From NCBI GenBank assembly GCA_964596645.1, contig CAZQVB010000002.1:1-64000 (forward strand): 64,000 nt of DNA, given 5' to 3'. A program made the position numbers and the translations under genes. The notes under the pieces are model-generated. The model worked only from the letters and a program-made list of their open reading frames with translations. It was not told the DNA's origin and ran no database searches. Every line of letters begins with the position of its first letter. Position 1 is the first letter of the stretch. The DNA comes from CAVQEK01 sp964596645 (GTDB lineage Bacteria > Bacteroidota > Bacteroidia > Cytophagales > Cyclobacteriaceae). Positions 17,303 to 25,962 of the stretch are shown here, in pieces.

Positions 17303-20275
17303 TCAATCTTGGGCTTGGGTACGTACCTCGCCGGGGGTGTGGTGAAAGTAGTCTTTGAAGCACTTTGTAAAATAGCCGGGACTATTGAAGCCGACCTGAT
17401 AAGAAATTTCGGCTATGGTGGCAGAGTTGCCGGCCACCAAATGGTAGGCGCGCTCGAGCCTATACTCCCTGATGAAGCGAGTTGCCGGTTTGCCGGTGAG
17501 GGCTTCCAACTTGCGGTGAAGCTGGCTGCGGCTGATCCCTACCTCTTGCGCGAGTTTCTCTACAGAATAGAGTTCATTGCCAATATTTTCTTCGATACAG
17601 TGGCATATCTTTTCCAGAAAAACCTGATCGAGCGATTTCACCTCTGTTTCCTGAGGTTTTAACATCAGCCGCTGTGCGTATTTTTCCTGAAGCCTGCGGC
17701 GGTTGCCCAGCAGACTTTTTATAGTCAGTTTTAGTTCATCAGCATTGAATGGCTTGGTGAGGTACACATCTGCCTGCACCTCCAATCCTTCGAGCCGGCT
17801 TTCCAGCGAGGCTTTGGCCGTGAGCAGGATTATAGGTATATGGCTGGAGAGCAGGTTTTTCTTAAGTTCAGCGGTTACTTCTATGCCATCTTTTACGGGC
17901 ATCATTACGTCGCTTATAATGATATCCGGGATCAACTTCAGGGCCATATCAATACCTTGCTGCCCGTTGGGCGCTGTCACTATGTGATATTCGTGCAGTA
18001 CTGAGCGTATGTAGTTGAGCACTTCCGGGTGGTCTTCTATAATCAGCACCACCGGACTACCGGCATGTGCTGCCGGTGGAGGAATGGCGTCGGATGATTT
18101 GGGCGTATACGGTACGGCTGCAGTATTGTGCCCTTGCGTGGTAATGGCCTGAGCAAGTGGCAAGTTGGTAGGCAATGTAACTTTGAAGGTAGTGCCGTGG
18201 GATCTTGAGCTTTCTACATCAATGGTACCGCCGTGAAGTTCCACCAGTTCCTGGGTGAGGGCCAGGCCAATGCCAGAGCCATGTGCTGCTTTTTGCTCAT
18301 CGGAAGCTTGATAAAAGCGATCAAAAATGGCCTGGCACTCATCGGCGGGTATGTATGTGCCACTGTTGATGACGCTCAGTTTTACCTTTTGCTTCTTCTC
18401 CACCTCATCACTTTGCAGCTTTACAAGCACCTCGCCGCCTTCCGGCTCAAATTTCAGCGCATTGGAAAGCAGGTTGTTGAGTATAGTTTGCAGATTGGTG
18501 GCGTCGTAGTGCACGATCAGTTCTTCACGGTCGGCCTGTACCAGTAGCTGCACATCTTTCATTTCCGCCAACGACAGAAAAGCCAGTACGGTGCTCTGCA
18601 CTGAGCCCACCATATCTGCTTGTGCCACATGAAGGGCGTATTTGCCTGCGTCGAGCTTGGAAAGGTCTAAAATCTGGTTGATCAATGTAAGCAGCCTTTG
18701 TGCCTGCTGTTGCATCATTTGAAGGTCTTCCTGGAAGTGGACTGCCTCCGGTTTTTTCAGCAGGTCTTGCAAAGGGCCTATTATTAAGGTAAGAGGCGTT
18801 CGAAATTCATGTGAAATGTTGGCAAAAAAGCGCGATTTGATTTTATCAAGCTTCTTTTCATTGGCCAGCAGCTGACGGTTTTTATAATAGGCAAATACAA
18901 GGATCAAAACAGCGAGAATGCCAACGGCAACCGTCCACGCCCACAGGGTCATTACCCGGGTGCTGTAGGCATTTGCCATAGTGGCCTCTTGTTCCAGCAA
19001 GCTTATCTGCTCTTCTTTTTTCTGCGTGTCGTATCTCGACGCCAATTCGGCAAATTGTTTTTTATTTTCCTGACCAGCTATGCTGTCGGAAGCCTGCTTG
19101 TATTGCTTAAAATTTTGCAGCGCCTCAAGAGGCTGATCGAGGGCTTCATAGTTTTTGGATAGCGCCAGGTAGCCGTCTCTCAGCCGGTAGGGGTCATTGA
19201 TCTTTTGCGCCAATTGTACCGATTGATACAGGTTTTCGATGGCGGCAGGATAAATGCCCTGTTCAAACAGACAATTGCCTATGCCGAGAAAGTTGGCGCA
19301 CTGGAAGAGCTCGTCGCTCTGATCTTTGGCCAGCGTAAGGCCGTCTTGAAACATTTGCAGTGCTTCGGGGTATTGCTGCCGCAAAAAATAGAGCTGGCCG
19401 AGCGAATGCATCGTTTTCCCTTTTTCCTGCTTAAACCCATACTGCTCTACAATTTGGTAAGAAGAGTCCAGGGTAGAGAAGGCCATATCCAAATCGTTGA
19501 GCGATAGATAAATGTCGCCCATAAAACGATAGGTGATGGCCATGAACTTTTTATTGTCTGTCTTGCGGTGATAGCGCAGGCAGGTATTGAGTATTTGCAA
19601 GCTTTCGTCATATTTTTTCTGCACATTGTATATTTCCACCAGCATGTTCAGTGCGTAGATCTCCCATTCCTGCACGCCTTTGCGCTGAAAGATCTCCAGT
19701 GCCTCCAAAATGTTTTTTGTGCCCAGCTCATAGTTGCCTTTCGACTGATACTCGCTTGCGGCCAGGTAGCGGCTGGCACCGTAACCCATAGAGTCGCCAT
19801 GGGCAAGAAATACCTTACCAGCTTCATCGGCATAATAGATGGCGCTGTCAAAATTGCCAAGTTCGTTTTGTATGTTGCCGAGGTTGTAATATACCGATGC
19901 ATCAATCTCGTAACTGCCCAATTTCTCGTTGGCTGTTCGTGCTTTTCTGTAGTTTTGTGCAGCTTTTTCATTTTCGCCCAACTGAAACCAGGCGTTGCCC
20001 AGCCGCTCATACCCAGTAGCTATACCATGGTGGTAGCGCGACGGTAGGGATATATCGATTGCTTTCTGGGCATACTCTACGGCCTGCAGTGCATTGCTGT
20101 AGTTGTTCCAGTCGGCCAGCTTAATGTAGCCTTTGGCTTTTATGGTATCGGCCTGGGCAGAGGCTATGACCTGTAGCAGGCTGTCTTGCGGACTCTGTTG
20201 GTTTGCAAAAGCCGTGATGGGCAAGACACACATGCTGGCGAGGGTGAAGCAAAAAGTGGTGATCAATAGTGGCAT
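17303..20275 (-). CDS. TPR hybrid histidine kinase with receiver and AraC output
   Basis: A one-protein two-component system spanning the inner membrane. A signal peptide (1-25) is followed by a periplasmic TPR array (about 30-400), one membrane span (about 435-460), a HisKA/HATPase kinase, a receiver and a C-terminal AraC-type DNA-binding domain. Key residues are the phospho-His489 in SHEFRTP, the ATP lid motifs NLLSNALKF and GSGIGLAL, phospho-Asp789 in SDVMMP, and the two HTH units after 890 (GISRSQLHRK and GFNSPGYFTK). The usual sensor of Bacteroidota hybrid systems is a Reg_prop/Y_Y_Y propeller; here it is TPR. It probably senses a periplasmic or membrane state and regulates the downstream cytolysin-like gene. 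Confidence 0.9.
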   Translation of the reverse strand: MPLLITTFCFTLASMCVLPITAFANQQSPQDSLLQVIASAQADTIKAKGYIKLADWNNYSNALQAVEYAQKAIDISLPSRYHHGIATGYERLGNAWFQLGENEKAAQNYRKARTANEKLGSYEIDASVYYNLGNIQNELGNFDSAIYYADEAGKVFLAHGDSMGYGASRYLAASEYQSKGNYELGTKNILEALEIFQRKGVQEWEIYALNMLVEIYNVQKKYDESLQILNTCLRYHRKTDNKKFMAITYRFMGDIYLSLNDLDMAFSTLDSSYQIVEQYGFKQEKGKTMHSLGQLYFLRQQYPEALQMFQDGLTLAKDQSDELFQCANFLGIGNCLFEQGIYPAAIENLYQSVQLAQKINDPYRLRDGYLALSKNYEALDQPLEALQNFKQYKQASDSIAGQENKKQFAELASRYDTQKKEEQISLLEQEATMANAYSTRVMTLWAWTVAVGILAVLILVFAYYKNRQLLANEKKLDKIKSRFFANISHEFRTPLTLIIGPLQDLLKKPEAVHFQEDLQMMQQQAQRLLTLINQILDLSKLDAGKYALHVAQADMVGSVQSTVLAFLSLAEMKDVQLLVQADREELIVHYDATNLQTILNNLLSNALKFEPEGGEVLVKLQSDEVEKKQKVKLSVINSGTYIPADECQAIFDRFYQASDEQKAAHGSGIGLALTQELVELHGGTIDVESSRSHGTTFKVTLPTNLPLAQAITTQGHNTAAVPYTPKSSDAIPPPAAHAGSPVVLIIEDHPEVLNYIRSVLHEYHIVTAPNGQQGIDMALKLIPDIIISDVMMPVKDGIEVTAELKKNLLSSHIPIILLTAKASLESRLEGLEVQADVYLTKPFNADELKLTIKSLLGNRRRLQEKYAQRLMLKPQETEVKSLDQVFLEKICHCIEENIGNELYSVEKLAQEVGISRSQLHRKLEALTGKPATRFIREYRLERAYHLVAGNSATIAEISYQVGFNSPGYFTKCFKDYFHHTPGEVRTQAQD

Positions 20276-20532
20276 GGCGGGCTAAGTTAGGCGCTTTCGA
20301 CTGTGCTATTGCCGAAGGCACCACTGGTAATTATGCCTAAAATAAGGATTTATCGCCAACCTTCCACCTCTACAGCAATAGAGTCACCCATCAATGATTG
20401 ATCTCCCTCGGATGGGGAGGTAGCAGAACCAGAGGAACACCTATTCATGTTCCACACGGAAACCACCCTTTGCTATGGAATGAGTACGAGAACCTGTTTG
20501 TGCGAATGAACAAGAAGTGATTGTCTACAAAA

Positions 20533-21300
20533 TCAGAACTTAAAGCCCACTGAAACCAGTACCCGCCGGATCAGTGTTTTTTCCTCTACTTCTGTAAAAT
20601 TGGCACCCCAGCCACCCTGCCATGTCCATCGCTCAACGACACGCTGCTGCTTATAGCCAATGTTGGTGATCAGCGCCCAGCTTCTGAAGTGTATTTCATA
20701 GCCCACACCTGCCTGCCAGTACAGGCCTCCTTCCGTATCCAGATCTCCCTGTTGCCCGCCGAGCACATCGCGGCTCCATGCAAAGCCATAGCCACCATCT
20801 GCAAACACATAGGGGGCTACTTTTTTATTTTTTATATATCCGCGTACCTGCGCATAAAGCGGGGCTGTGTTCACCGCGTAGTATTGCTCCATGCCCAGGC
20901 CAACACCAACACCGAGCTGTGAATGCAGCATGTAGCCATTGATGGTGTGCAGGGCAGGGTATACATCATCGCCAAACATAAGCCCGCCCTTTAGTTCATG
21001 GTAAAGCGTGCCGGCTTCCAGTGGCCGAAAGTAAGGCCTGAGCTGTTCGGAAAACTGTGCGGCATTTTTATCAGAAACACCACTCATTCGCAGTCTTTTA
21101 ATGAGTTCCCAGCGAATATTTATGCTGTCGTTGGCTGCAAGCAGCACCGTTAGGAATTTGCCGGTAGGTGGTATCCGGCAATACCCCTCTACTACCGCCT
21201 TATTATTCAGCACGATCCGCACTTTGTTCAACGGCCTGTCCTGGGCCTGGCTTGGTATGGTCAGCACACAGAACAGACAAGCAATGATGAGGTTCTTCAT
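20533..21300 (-). CDS. Putative outer-membrane beta-barrel protein
   Basis: A 255-residue exported protein with a signal peptide (1-19, PSQAQ). The N-terminal part (about 20-85) resembles a small beta domain. From residue 100 the chain alternates aromatic and polar residues in glycine-rich strands (for example YVFADGGYGFAW and ITNIGYKQQR) and ends in VSVGFKF, a terminal Phe typical of outer-membrane barrels. It begins six bases after the LVIVD gene stop, so the two form an operon. No specific function is recognised. Confidence 0.7.
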   Translation of the reverse strand: MKNLIIACLFCVLTIPSQAQDRPLNKVRIVLNNKAVVEGYCRIPPTGKFLTVLLAANDSINIRWELIKRLRMSGVSDKNAAQFSEQLRPYFRPLEAGTLYHELKGGLMFGDDVYPALHTINGYMLHSQLGVGVGLGMEQYYAVNTAPLYAQVRGYIKNKKVAPYVFADGGYGFAWSRDVLGGQQGDLDTEGGLYWQAGVGYEIHFRSWALITNIGYKQQRVVERWTWQGGWGANFTEVEEKTLIRRVLVSVGFKF

Positions 21301-21306
21301 GACCAG

Positions 21307-22641
21307 CTATTTGGAAGCCACCTGGCGTGTTACCGGTATCACACTGAGCAGTTTTATATCCTGTGGGTCGGAGTAGTCGAACTGGAACAGGCCATCGCGC
21401 CCTATGAGCAACAGGTTGTTGTTGTAGGGGATCACGTCGTAGGCATCTATGTCTTTGTAGTGCTCCAGCAGGTTCTGATCTATGGCGCGCACATTGGTGG
21501 CGTCGAACACCTTCAGGCCTGCACTGCCTTCGCACACAAACAGCGTTCCCCGGTCTATCCCTACGCCGTGCGGGTTGATCATTTCATACGACTTCACAAG
21601 CCGGGGATCTTTGATTTGGGAGATATCGATCACATCAAGCTGGTTGGCAAAGCCTGTTCTGCATTCATTGCCCGAGCGCAGCGTCACGTAGGCATACTGA
21701 CCCTCTACCACTACCGGGTCGCAACTGCGGATGTGCTCGAAACTCGATATAAAGGTAGGCTCGGCCGGGTTGCTGATGCTGTAAATATGCATGCCGACCT
21801 GCGAACCGAAGAACAGCTTGTTCTCATAAGGAAAGATCGTCTCTATGCCCCAGCCCAGCAGCACCTTTTTACCGGCAGTGGGTTGGTCAAGTTCTTTTAT
21901 ATCAAATACCTGCACGTTGTTCACGTCGATGGTGTACAGGTAATCATTTACTATCGTAAAGCGCGCCATAGAGCCGCCAATGCCTGTAGGGGTATTGATC
22001 GGTCCGCCAAATAAAACATCGGTAGAGGCCGCTTCGGCACTGAAAGCAACCAGATCGCCATTGAACCCTCTCTGATGCCAGTAATACATTTGACCGTAAT
22101 GCTGCTCATCCTGTGTCACTTCCAGCACTTCTTTCAGCTCCCAATCGATCACAACGCCTTTTTCAGGATCGAAGAAAGGCTCATGAAACGTGTTGAGAAA
22201 GATATCTTCCAGCCTGTGCACCTCTTTGGGAGCGGTTGGGTCTGCAATGTCGATGGCCACCAGATCCATATAGCTGTTGGCAAAAAGCACATCGCCCCGT
22301 ACCGCCATGTCGTAGTTGCCCGGTATAGTAAGGAAGCTGATGGGGTTGGGGTTGGCCGGGTCTTCATTGTCGATGATGTGCAGGCCTTTGCCCGGCTCAT
22401 TCACCAGCACATACTGACCATACAGATATATTTTGCCTGGAAAAGCGACCTCCACCGGGGCAGTGAGCGCCACAGAGGAGCGGATTTCTTCCACGCTCAT
22501 GTATACCGGCTTCATGATGTGGTACCGGCTCGTGGTTTCCACCTGGTCGGTGCATTGCTGAAACGAAAAAAGAATAAAGACGGCAAGTAACGCTGTGGTG
22601 ATGGTGCGCAGCGTGTGGGAAGGTGCGTTAGTTTTTTTCAT
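21307..22641 (-). CDS. LVIVD-repeat beta-propeller lipoprotein
   Basis: A surface or periplasmic propeller built from LVIVD-type repeats, seen as GLHIIDNEDPANP, LVAIDIADPTAP, VQVFDIKELDQP and LDVIDISQIKDP. The ATG at 22641 (MKKTNAP) is chosen over one 36 bases upstream because it begins a clean lipoprotein signal with Cys after FSFQQ. The mature protein is about 420 residues. Such repeats are found in secreted Bacteroidota proteins of largely unknown role. It is the first gene of an operon with the barrel protein. Confidence 0.82.
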   Translation of the reverse strand: MKKTNAPSHTLRTITTALLAVFILFSFQQCTDQVETTSRYHIMKPVYMSVEEIRSSVALTAPVEVAFPGKIYLYGQYVLVNEPGKGLHIIDNEDPANPNPISFLTIPGNYDMAVRGDVLFANSYMDLVAIDIADPTAPKEVHRLEDIFLNTFHEPFFDPEKGVVIDWELKEVLEVTQDEQHYGQMYYWHQRGFNGDLVAFSAEAASTDVLFGGPINTPTGIGGSMARFTIVNDYLYTIDVNNVQVFDIKELDQPTAGKKVLLGWGIETIFPYENKLFFGSQVGMHIYSISNPAEPTFISSFEHIRSCDPVVVEGQYAYVTLRSGNECRTGFANQLDVIDISQIKDPRLVKSYEMINPHGVGIDRGTLFVCEGSAGLKVFDATNVRAIDQNLLEHYKDIDAYDVIPYNNNLLLIGRDGLFQFDYSDPQDIKLLSVIPVTRQVASK

Positions 22642-22907
22642 GATGAATCTTTTTGTAGTTGAGTATGTTGCAGACACCTCACCGGGAAGTATGGTTGTAA
22701 GCCGCTTTTGGCCAGCGGCAAAAATAGGTGAATTATTTGGGTCCGTACAGGCAGCCCATTGTCTGTGGACTTAAACATTGGACAGTGATTGGCAATTATA
22801 GTGGAATACATTGCCTCGTTAAGAACCACCTGAATCATGTGACTCATCGCAGTCTGGAATGAGCGGTCATTCAAGGTGTATTGTTCTAAAGACAAAGCTC
22901 AAAACCT

Positions 22908-23465
22908 ATGCAGCACACACAGATTTTCTTATTTCTGCTCTTGCCGGCCTTCGTGATTTTGCATGCCTGCGATGATCCAAAGCCTACGGCCAATACCACT
23001 GTGGACGTAACCCTGGTCGCCTCTTTGTCTATCGATGACCCAACAAGCGCTGTAGACAAAACCATAGCCGTGCAGACCGAGTACGACGCTACGACCAATG
23101 CCGATGTGGTGAAATATGTAGAAAACATAGAAGGCTATCAAGTGCGGTCCATCCAGTTTGAAATCGACGGCTTCCAGTCTTCCCTCAGCGATGATGTTTA
23201 CTTCAATGGCACCATTGGTTTTGGTCGTGTGGATGAGGGCACGCCAGGCATCACTTGTGGGGTAGACAATCTGCCGATCACTAACTTTGCCGGTACGGGG
23301 CCCTTCACCCTCACCCCTTGCAACAGCACCACCACCACCATTGCCAATGCGCTGGAGCAAGACGATGCCGTAAAAATATACCTGACCGGCACCTTGAGTA
23401 AAACACCGGTTTCCTGTGATCTCCGCGTGATCATGGATGTGCAAATGACAGCCACAGCCCTATAA
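22908..23465 (+). CDS. Hypothetical small lipoprotein
   Basis: A 185-residue protein with a lipoprotein signal, the lipobox cysteine lying in ILHAC. The mature protein is Thr/Val/Asp-rich and predicted all-beta, and ends in an MDVQMTATAL strand. It has two further cysteines (TCGVD and TPCNS), possibly a disulfide. No family is recognised. A short CTGCC/GGCAG hairpin follows at 23471-23485 but lacks an immediate T-tract. Confidence 0.6.
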   Translation: MQHTQIFLFLLLPAFVILHACDDPKPTANTTVDVTLVASLSIDDPTSAVDKTIAVQTEYDATTNADVVKYVENIEGYQVRSIQFEIDGFQSSLSDDVYFNGTIGFGRVDEGTPGITCGVDNLPITNFAGTGPFTLTPCNSTTTTIANALEQDDAVKIYLTGTLSKTPVSCDLRVIMDVQMTATAL

Positions 23466-23628
23466 AGAACCTGCCATAGAGGCAGCACAACGGTTGGCTT
23501 TTATATAAAATTCCCTGGCCGCATCACCAATCGGCATCTGGCTCAAAAACCATTGTGCACCACGCGTAGTTTTTTTATGGTTTTCTCACGAGTTTCGCAA
23601 ACTATCTTCCATTCAATTCAGCGGCTGC

Positions 23629-25023
23629 ATGCACCATATACTTATAGTAGAAGACGATCTCACCTTTCTTAAGATCCTGAATAACTTTTTGGAAAAAAAC
23701 GGATACCAGACGTCGACTGCAGAGAGTGCAGAAGAAGCATTTTCTATACTGCAAAGAAGCACGTTCGATCTGATCCTGACCGACTTCAGACTGCCGGGCG
23801 AAGACGGCTTTTCCATTCTCAAATGGGTAAAAGCCAATCAGCCAGCCACGAAAGTGATCGTGATGACGAAATATACCGATCTGCGTACGGCCATCAATTC
23901 TATGAAGCTGGGTGCGCTCGATTTTATCGTGAAGCCTGTGATACCCGATGAGCTGCTCATTACGCTACAGCAGGCACTGAAGAAGCCTGCTGCCGCGCCG
24001 GTAGCCGAGGTAGTAAGAAAAGACGCCCCTGCAGCACCCCTGAAGTTGCATTTCGTAAAGGGCACCAGTGCCGTAGCGAAAACATTGTACAAGCAGGCGG
24101 AGCTGGTGGCGCCAACCAATATGTCGGTGATCATAGAAGGGGAAAGCGGCACAGGCAAAGAACATGTGGCTAAGCTCATACACGACATGAGCAAGCGAAA
24201 AGATAAGCCCTTCATCGCCGTCGATTGCGGAGCGCTTTCCAGAGAGATCGCGCAAAGTGAACTGTTTGGGCACATCAAGGGCTCATTTACCGGCGCCATG
24301 AACAACAAGACCGGCCAGATAGAAGCGGCCAATGGCGGCACCATATTTCTGGACGAAATCGGCAACCTGCCCTACGAGATACAGGTGCAATTGCTCCGCG
24401 CTCTCCAGGAACGCAAAATCAAACGCGTAGGTGATGTGCACGACCGTGAGGTGGATGTGCGCATCATAGTGGCGACCAATGAAAACCTGAAGAAAGCAAT
24501 AAGGGAAGGCCGCTTTCGCGAAGACCTCTTTCACCGCTTAAACGAATTTGCCATTGCCATGCCGGCCCTGCGACATCGTAAGGAAGATATTCCCGATTTG
24601 GTACACAGCTTTTTAGCAGCATCCAATGAAGAGCTTTCCAAAGACCTCACCGGGGTAGAGGATGAGGCCATGGAAATGCTCATGCAATACTCCTGGCCCG
24701 GCAACATTCGCGAGCTGCGCAATATTGTGAAACGGGCGGTGCTGCTATCACCGGGGTCTGTATTGAGTAAGAGCGGACTGCCCGCCGATCTGCTCGACGA
24801 CCTGACGGATGACATTAATGACAATCCGGAGGCGGCATCCACAGAGATGTCGTCATCTTCCCCCGTCTACGACCTGAAGTCTTTACATACCGAGCGCGAG
24901 CGTGAAATCATTCGCGAAACCCTCATCGCCAACAAATACAACAAGTCAAAGACGGCCAAAGACTTGAACATAGACCGGAAAACCCTGTATGCCAAAATTC
25001 AGAAATACAACATTGACGCATGA
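23629..25023 (+). CDS. NtrC-family sigma-54-dependent response regulator
   Basis: A cytoplasmic transcription activator acting with sigma-54 RNA polymerase. Receiver domain 1-120 carries the phospho-Asp52 in LTDFRLPG. The AAA+ domain (about 145-375) has Walker A GESGTGKE from residue 171 and Walker B GTIFLDEIG. The sigma-54 contact loop is GSFTGA (218-223) instead of the usual GAFTGA. A Fis-type HTH forms the C-terminus (SKTAKDLNIDRKTLYAK). No histidine kinase gene adjoins it, so it is an orphan here. A small inverted repeat, AGTTT-CGC-AAACT, lies at 23591-23603 just upstream and could be an operator. Confidence 0.93.
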   Translation: MHHILIVEDDLTFLKILNNFLEKNGYQTSTAESAEEAFSILQRSTFDLILTDFRLPGEDGFSILKWVKANQPATKVIVMTKYTDLRTAINSMKLGALDFIVKPVIPDELLITLQQALKKPAAAPVAEVVRKDAPAAPLKLHFVKGTSAVAKTLYKQAELVAPTNMSVIIEGESGTGKEHVAKLIHDMSKRKDKPFIAVDCGALSREIAQSELFGHIKGSFTGAMNNKTGQIEAANGGTIFLDEIGNLPYEIQVQLLRALQERKIKRVGDVHDREVDVRIIVATNENLKKAIREGRFREDLFHRLNEFAIAMPALRHRKEDIPDLVHSFLAASNEELSKDLTGVEDEAMEMLMQYSWPGNIRELRNIVKRAVLLSPGSVLSKSGLPADLLDDLTDDINDNPEAASTEMSSSSPVYDLKSLHTEREREIIRETLIANKYNKSKTAKDLNIDRKTLYAKIQKYNIDA

Positions 25024-25078
25024 AGGCTGGCGCCGCGTCTACCCGTTGCGCCATTGATGTGCTAATCACCACGACACC

Positions 25079-25849
25079 ATGTGCTACAATGCCGCCTATC
25101 TCGTAAAGCAAAAAATCAAATACGCCAAAGCACATGGTGCTACTTCTGGCGACATATCCGACTTGGAAAAGCAGCTCGATGGCTTTAGCGATCGGTATTT
25201 CAATGTCAGCGCTTTTGCCTATCCGCCCCTGTTGGTGGTGACCGACGACAAGCCAAAAATTTTCCAACGCCTTACCTGGGGGCTTGTGCCACACTTTGTG
25301 CGAAATGTAGCCCATCCCAAAGAGTTGAAGTGGAACACGCTCAATTGCATTGGCGAAAATATGTTTGATACGCGCTCTTTTCAGGACTCAGCCAGGCACC
25401 GGCGCTGTCTCATTTTTTTTGATGGGTTCTACGAGCCTCACCACTATCAGGGCAAGAGCTATCCCTTCTTCATAGAGCACGCCGACAGCGAGCCGCTCAT
25501 CGTGGCAGGCCTTTGGGACGACAACGGTATGGTGCAGGGGGTGAGCCTTGTTACGGTCAGCGCCAGCCCGCTGCTCAGGCGCATACACAACGAGAAAGAA
25601 AGAATGCCGCTTATTTTGCCGAAGGAGTTTAAAGATGAATGGCTGGAGCATGGCGAACTGGAAAAAGAACGTGTGATGGACCTTGTAAAACCCTACGATG
25701 ATGATTTGCTGAAGGCGCGTACCGTGCCGCCCATACGCAGCAATAAGAAAAATGGTTGGGTATCTCCCGGAGATGCACCGGAAGCCTGGGAGGAATTTCA
25801 CTATGCAGACATGCCCTCCGACCACTACCAGGCGATACTCCACGGCTGA
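25079..25849 (+). CDS. SRAP-domain protein (HMCES/YedK type)
   Basis: A DNA-abasic-site shield protein: Cys2, exposed after removal of Met, forms a thiazolidine crosslink with an abasic site in single-stranded DNA. The chain starts MCYN as required. Further family positions are visible: Asn in LNCIGEN, the catalytic Glu in DGFYEPHH, and the His preceding RMP in RRIHNEKERMPLIL. The 256-residue length is normal. It follows the NtrC-type gene by 55 bases but is probably unrelated in role. A longer in-frame reading of the next gene overlaps its end and is not used. Confidence 0.92.
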   Translation: MCYNAAYLVKQKIKYAKAHGATSGDISDLEKQLDGFSDRYFNVSAFAYPPLLVVTDDKPKIFQRLTWGLVPHFVRNVAHPKELKWNTLNCIGENMFDTRSFQDSARHRRCLIFFDGFYEPHHYQGKSYPFFIEHADSEPLIVAGLWDDNGMVQGVSLVTVSASPLLRRIHNEKERMPLILPKEFKDEWLEHGELEKERVMDLVKPYDDDLLKARTVPPIRSNKKNGWVSPGDAPEAWEEFHYADMPSDHYQAILHG

Positions 25850-25962
25850 AGGACAGCATAAGCGCTGATGAGACAATCGTGCATCATAATGCACAAGAAC
25901 ATGCCACGAATAGTTGCATTGTTGACGGCACGCTCTTTACTTTTCGGCTTATTCTTTTTGCT

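Noticed and set aside
23471..23485. Terminator after the lipoprotein gene
   Set aside because: The 5-bp CTGCC/GGCAG stem has no T-tract right after it.
25756..25962. N-terminal extension of the S51 peptidase overlapping the SRAP gene
   Set aside because: The extension lies in another frame of the SRAP gene and delays the signal peptide; the ATG at 25963 is followed directly by a signal sequence.
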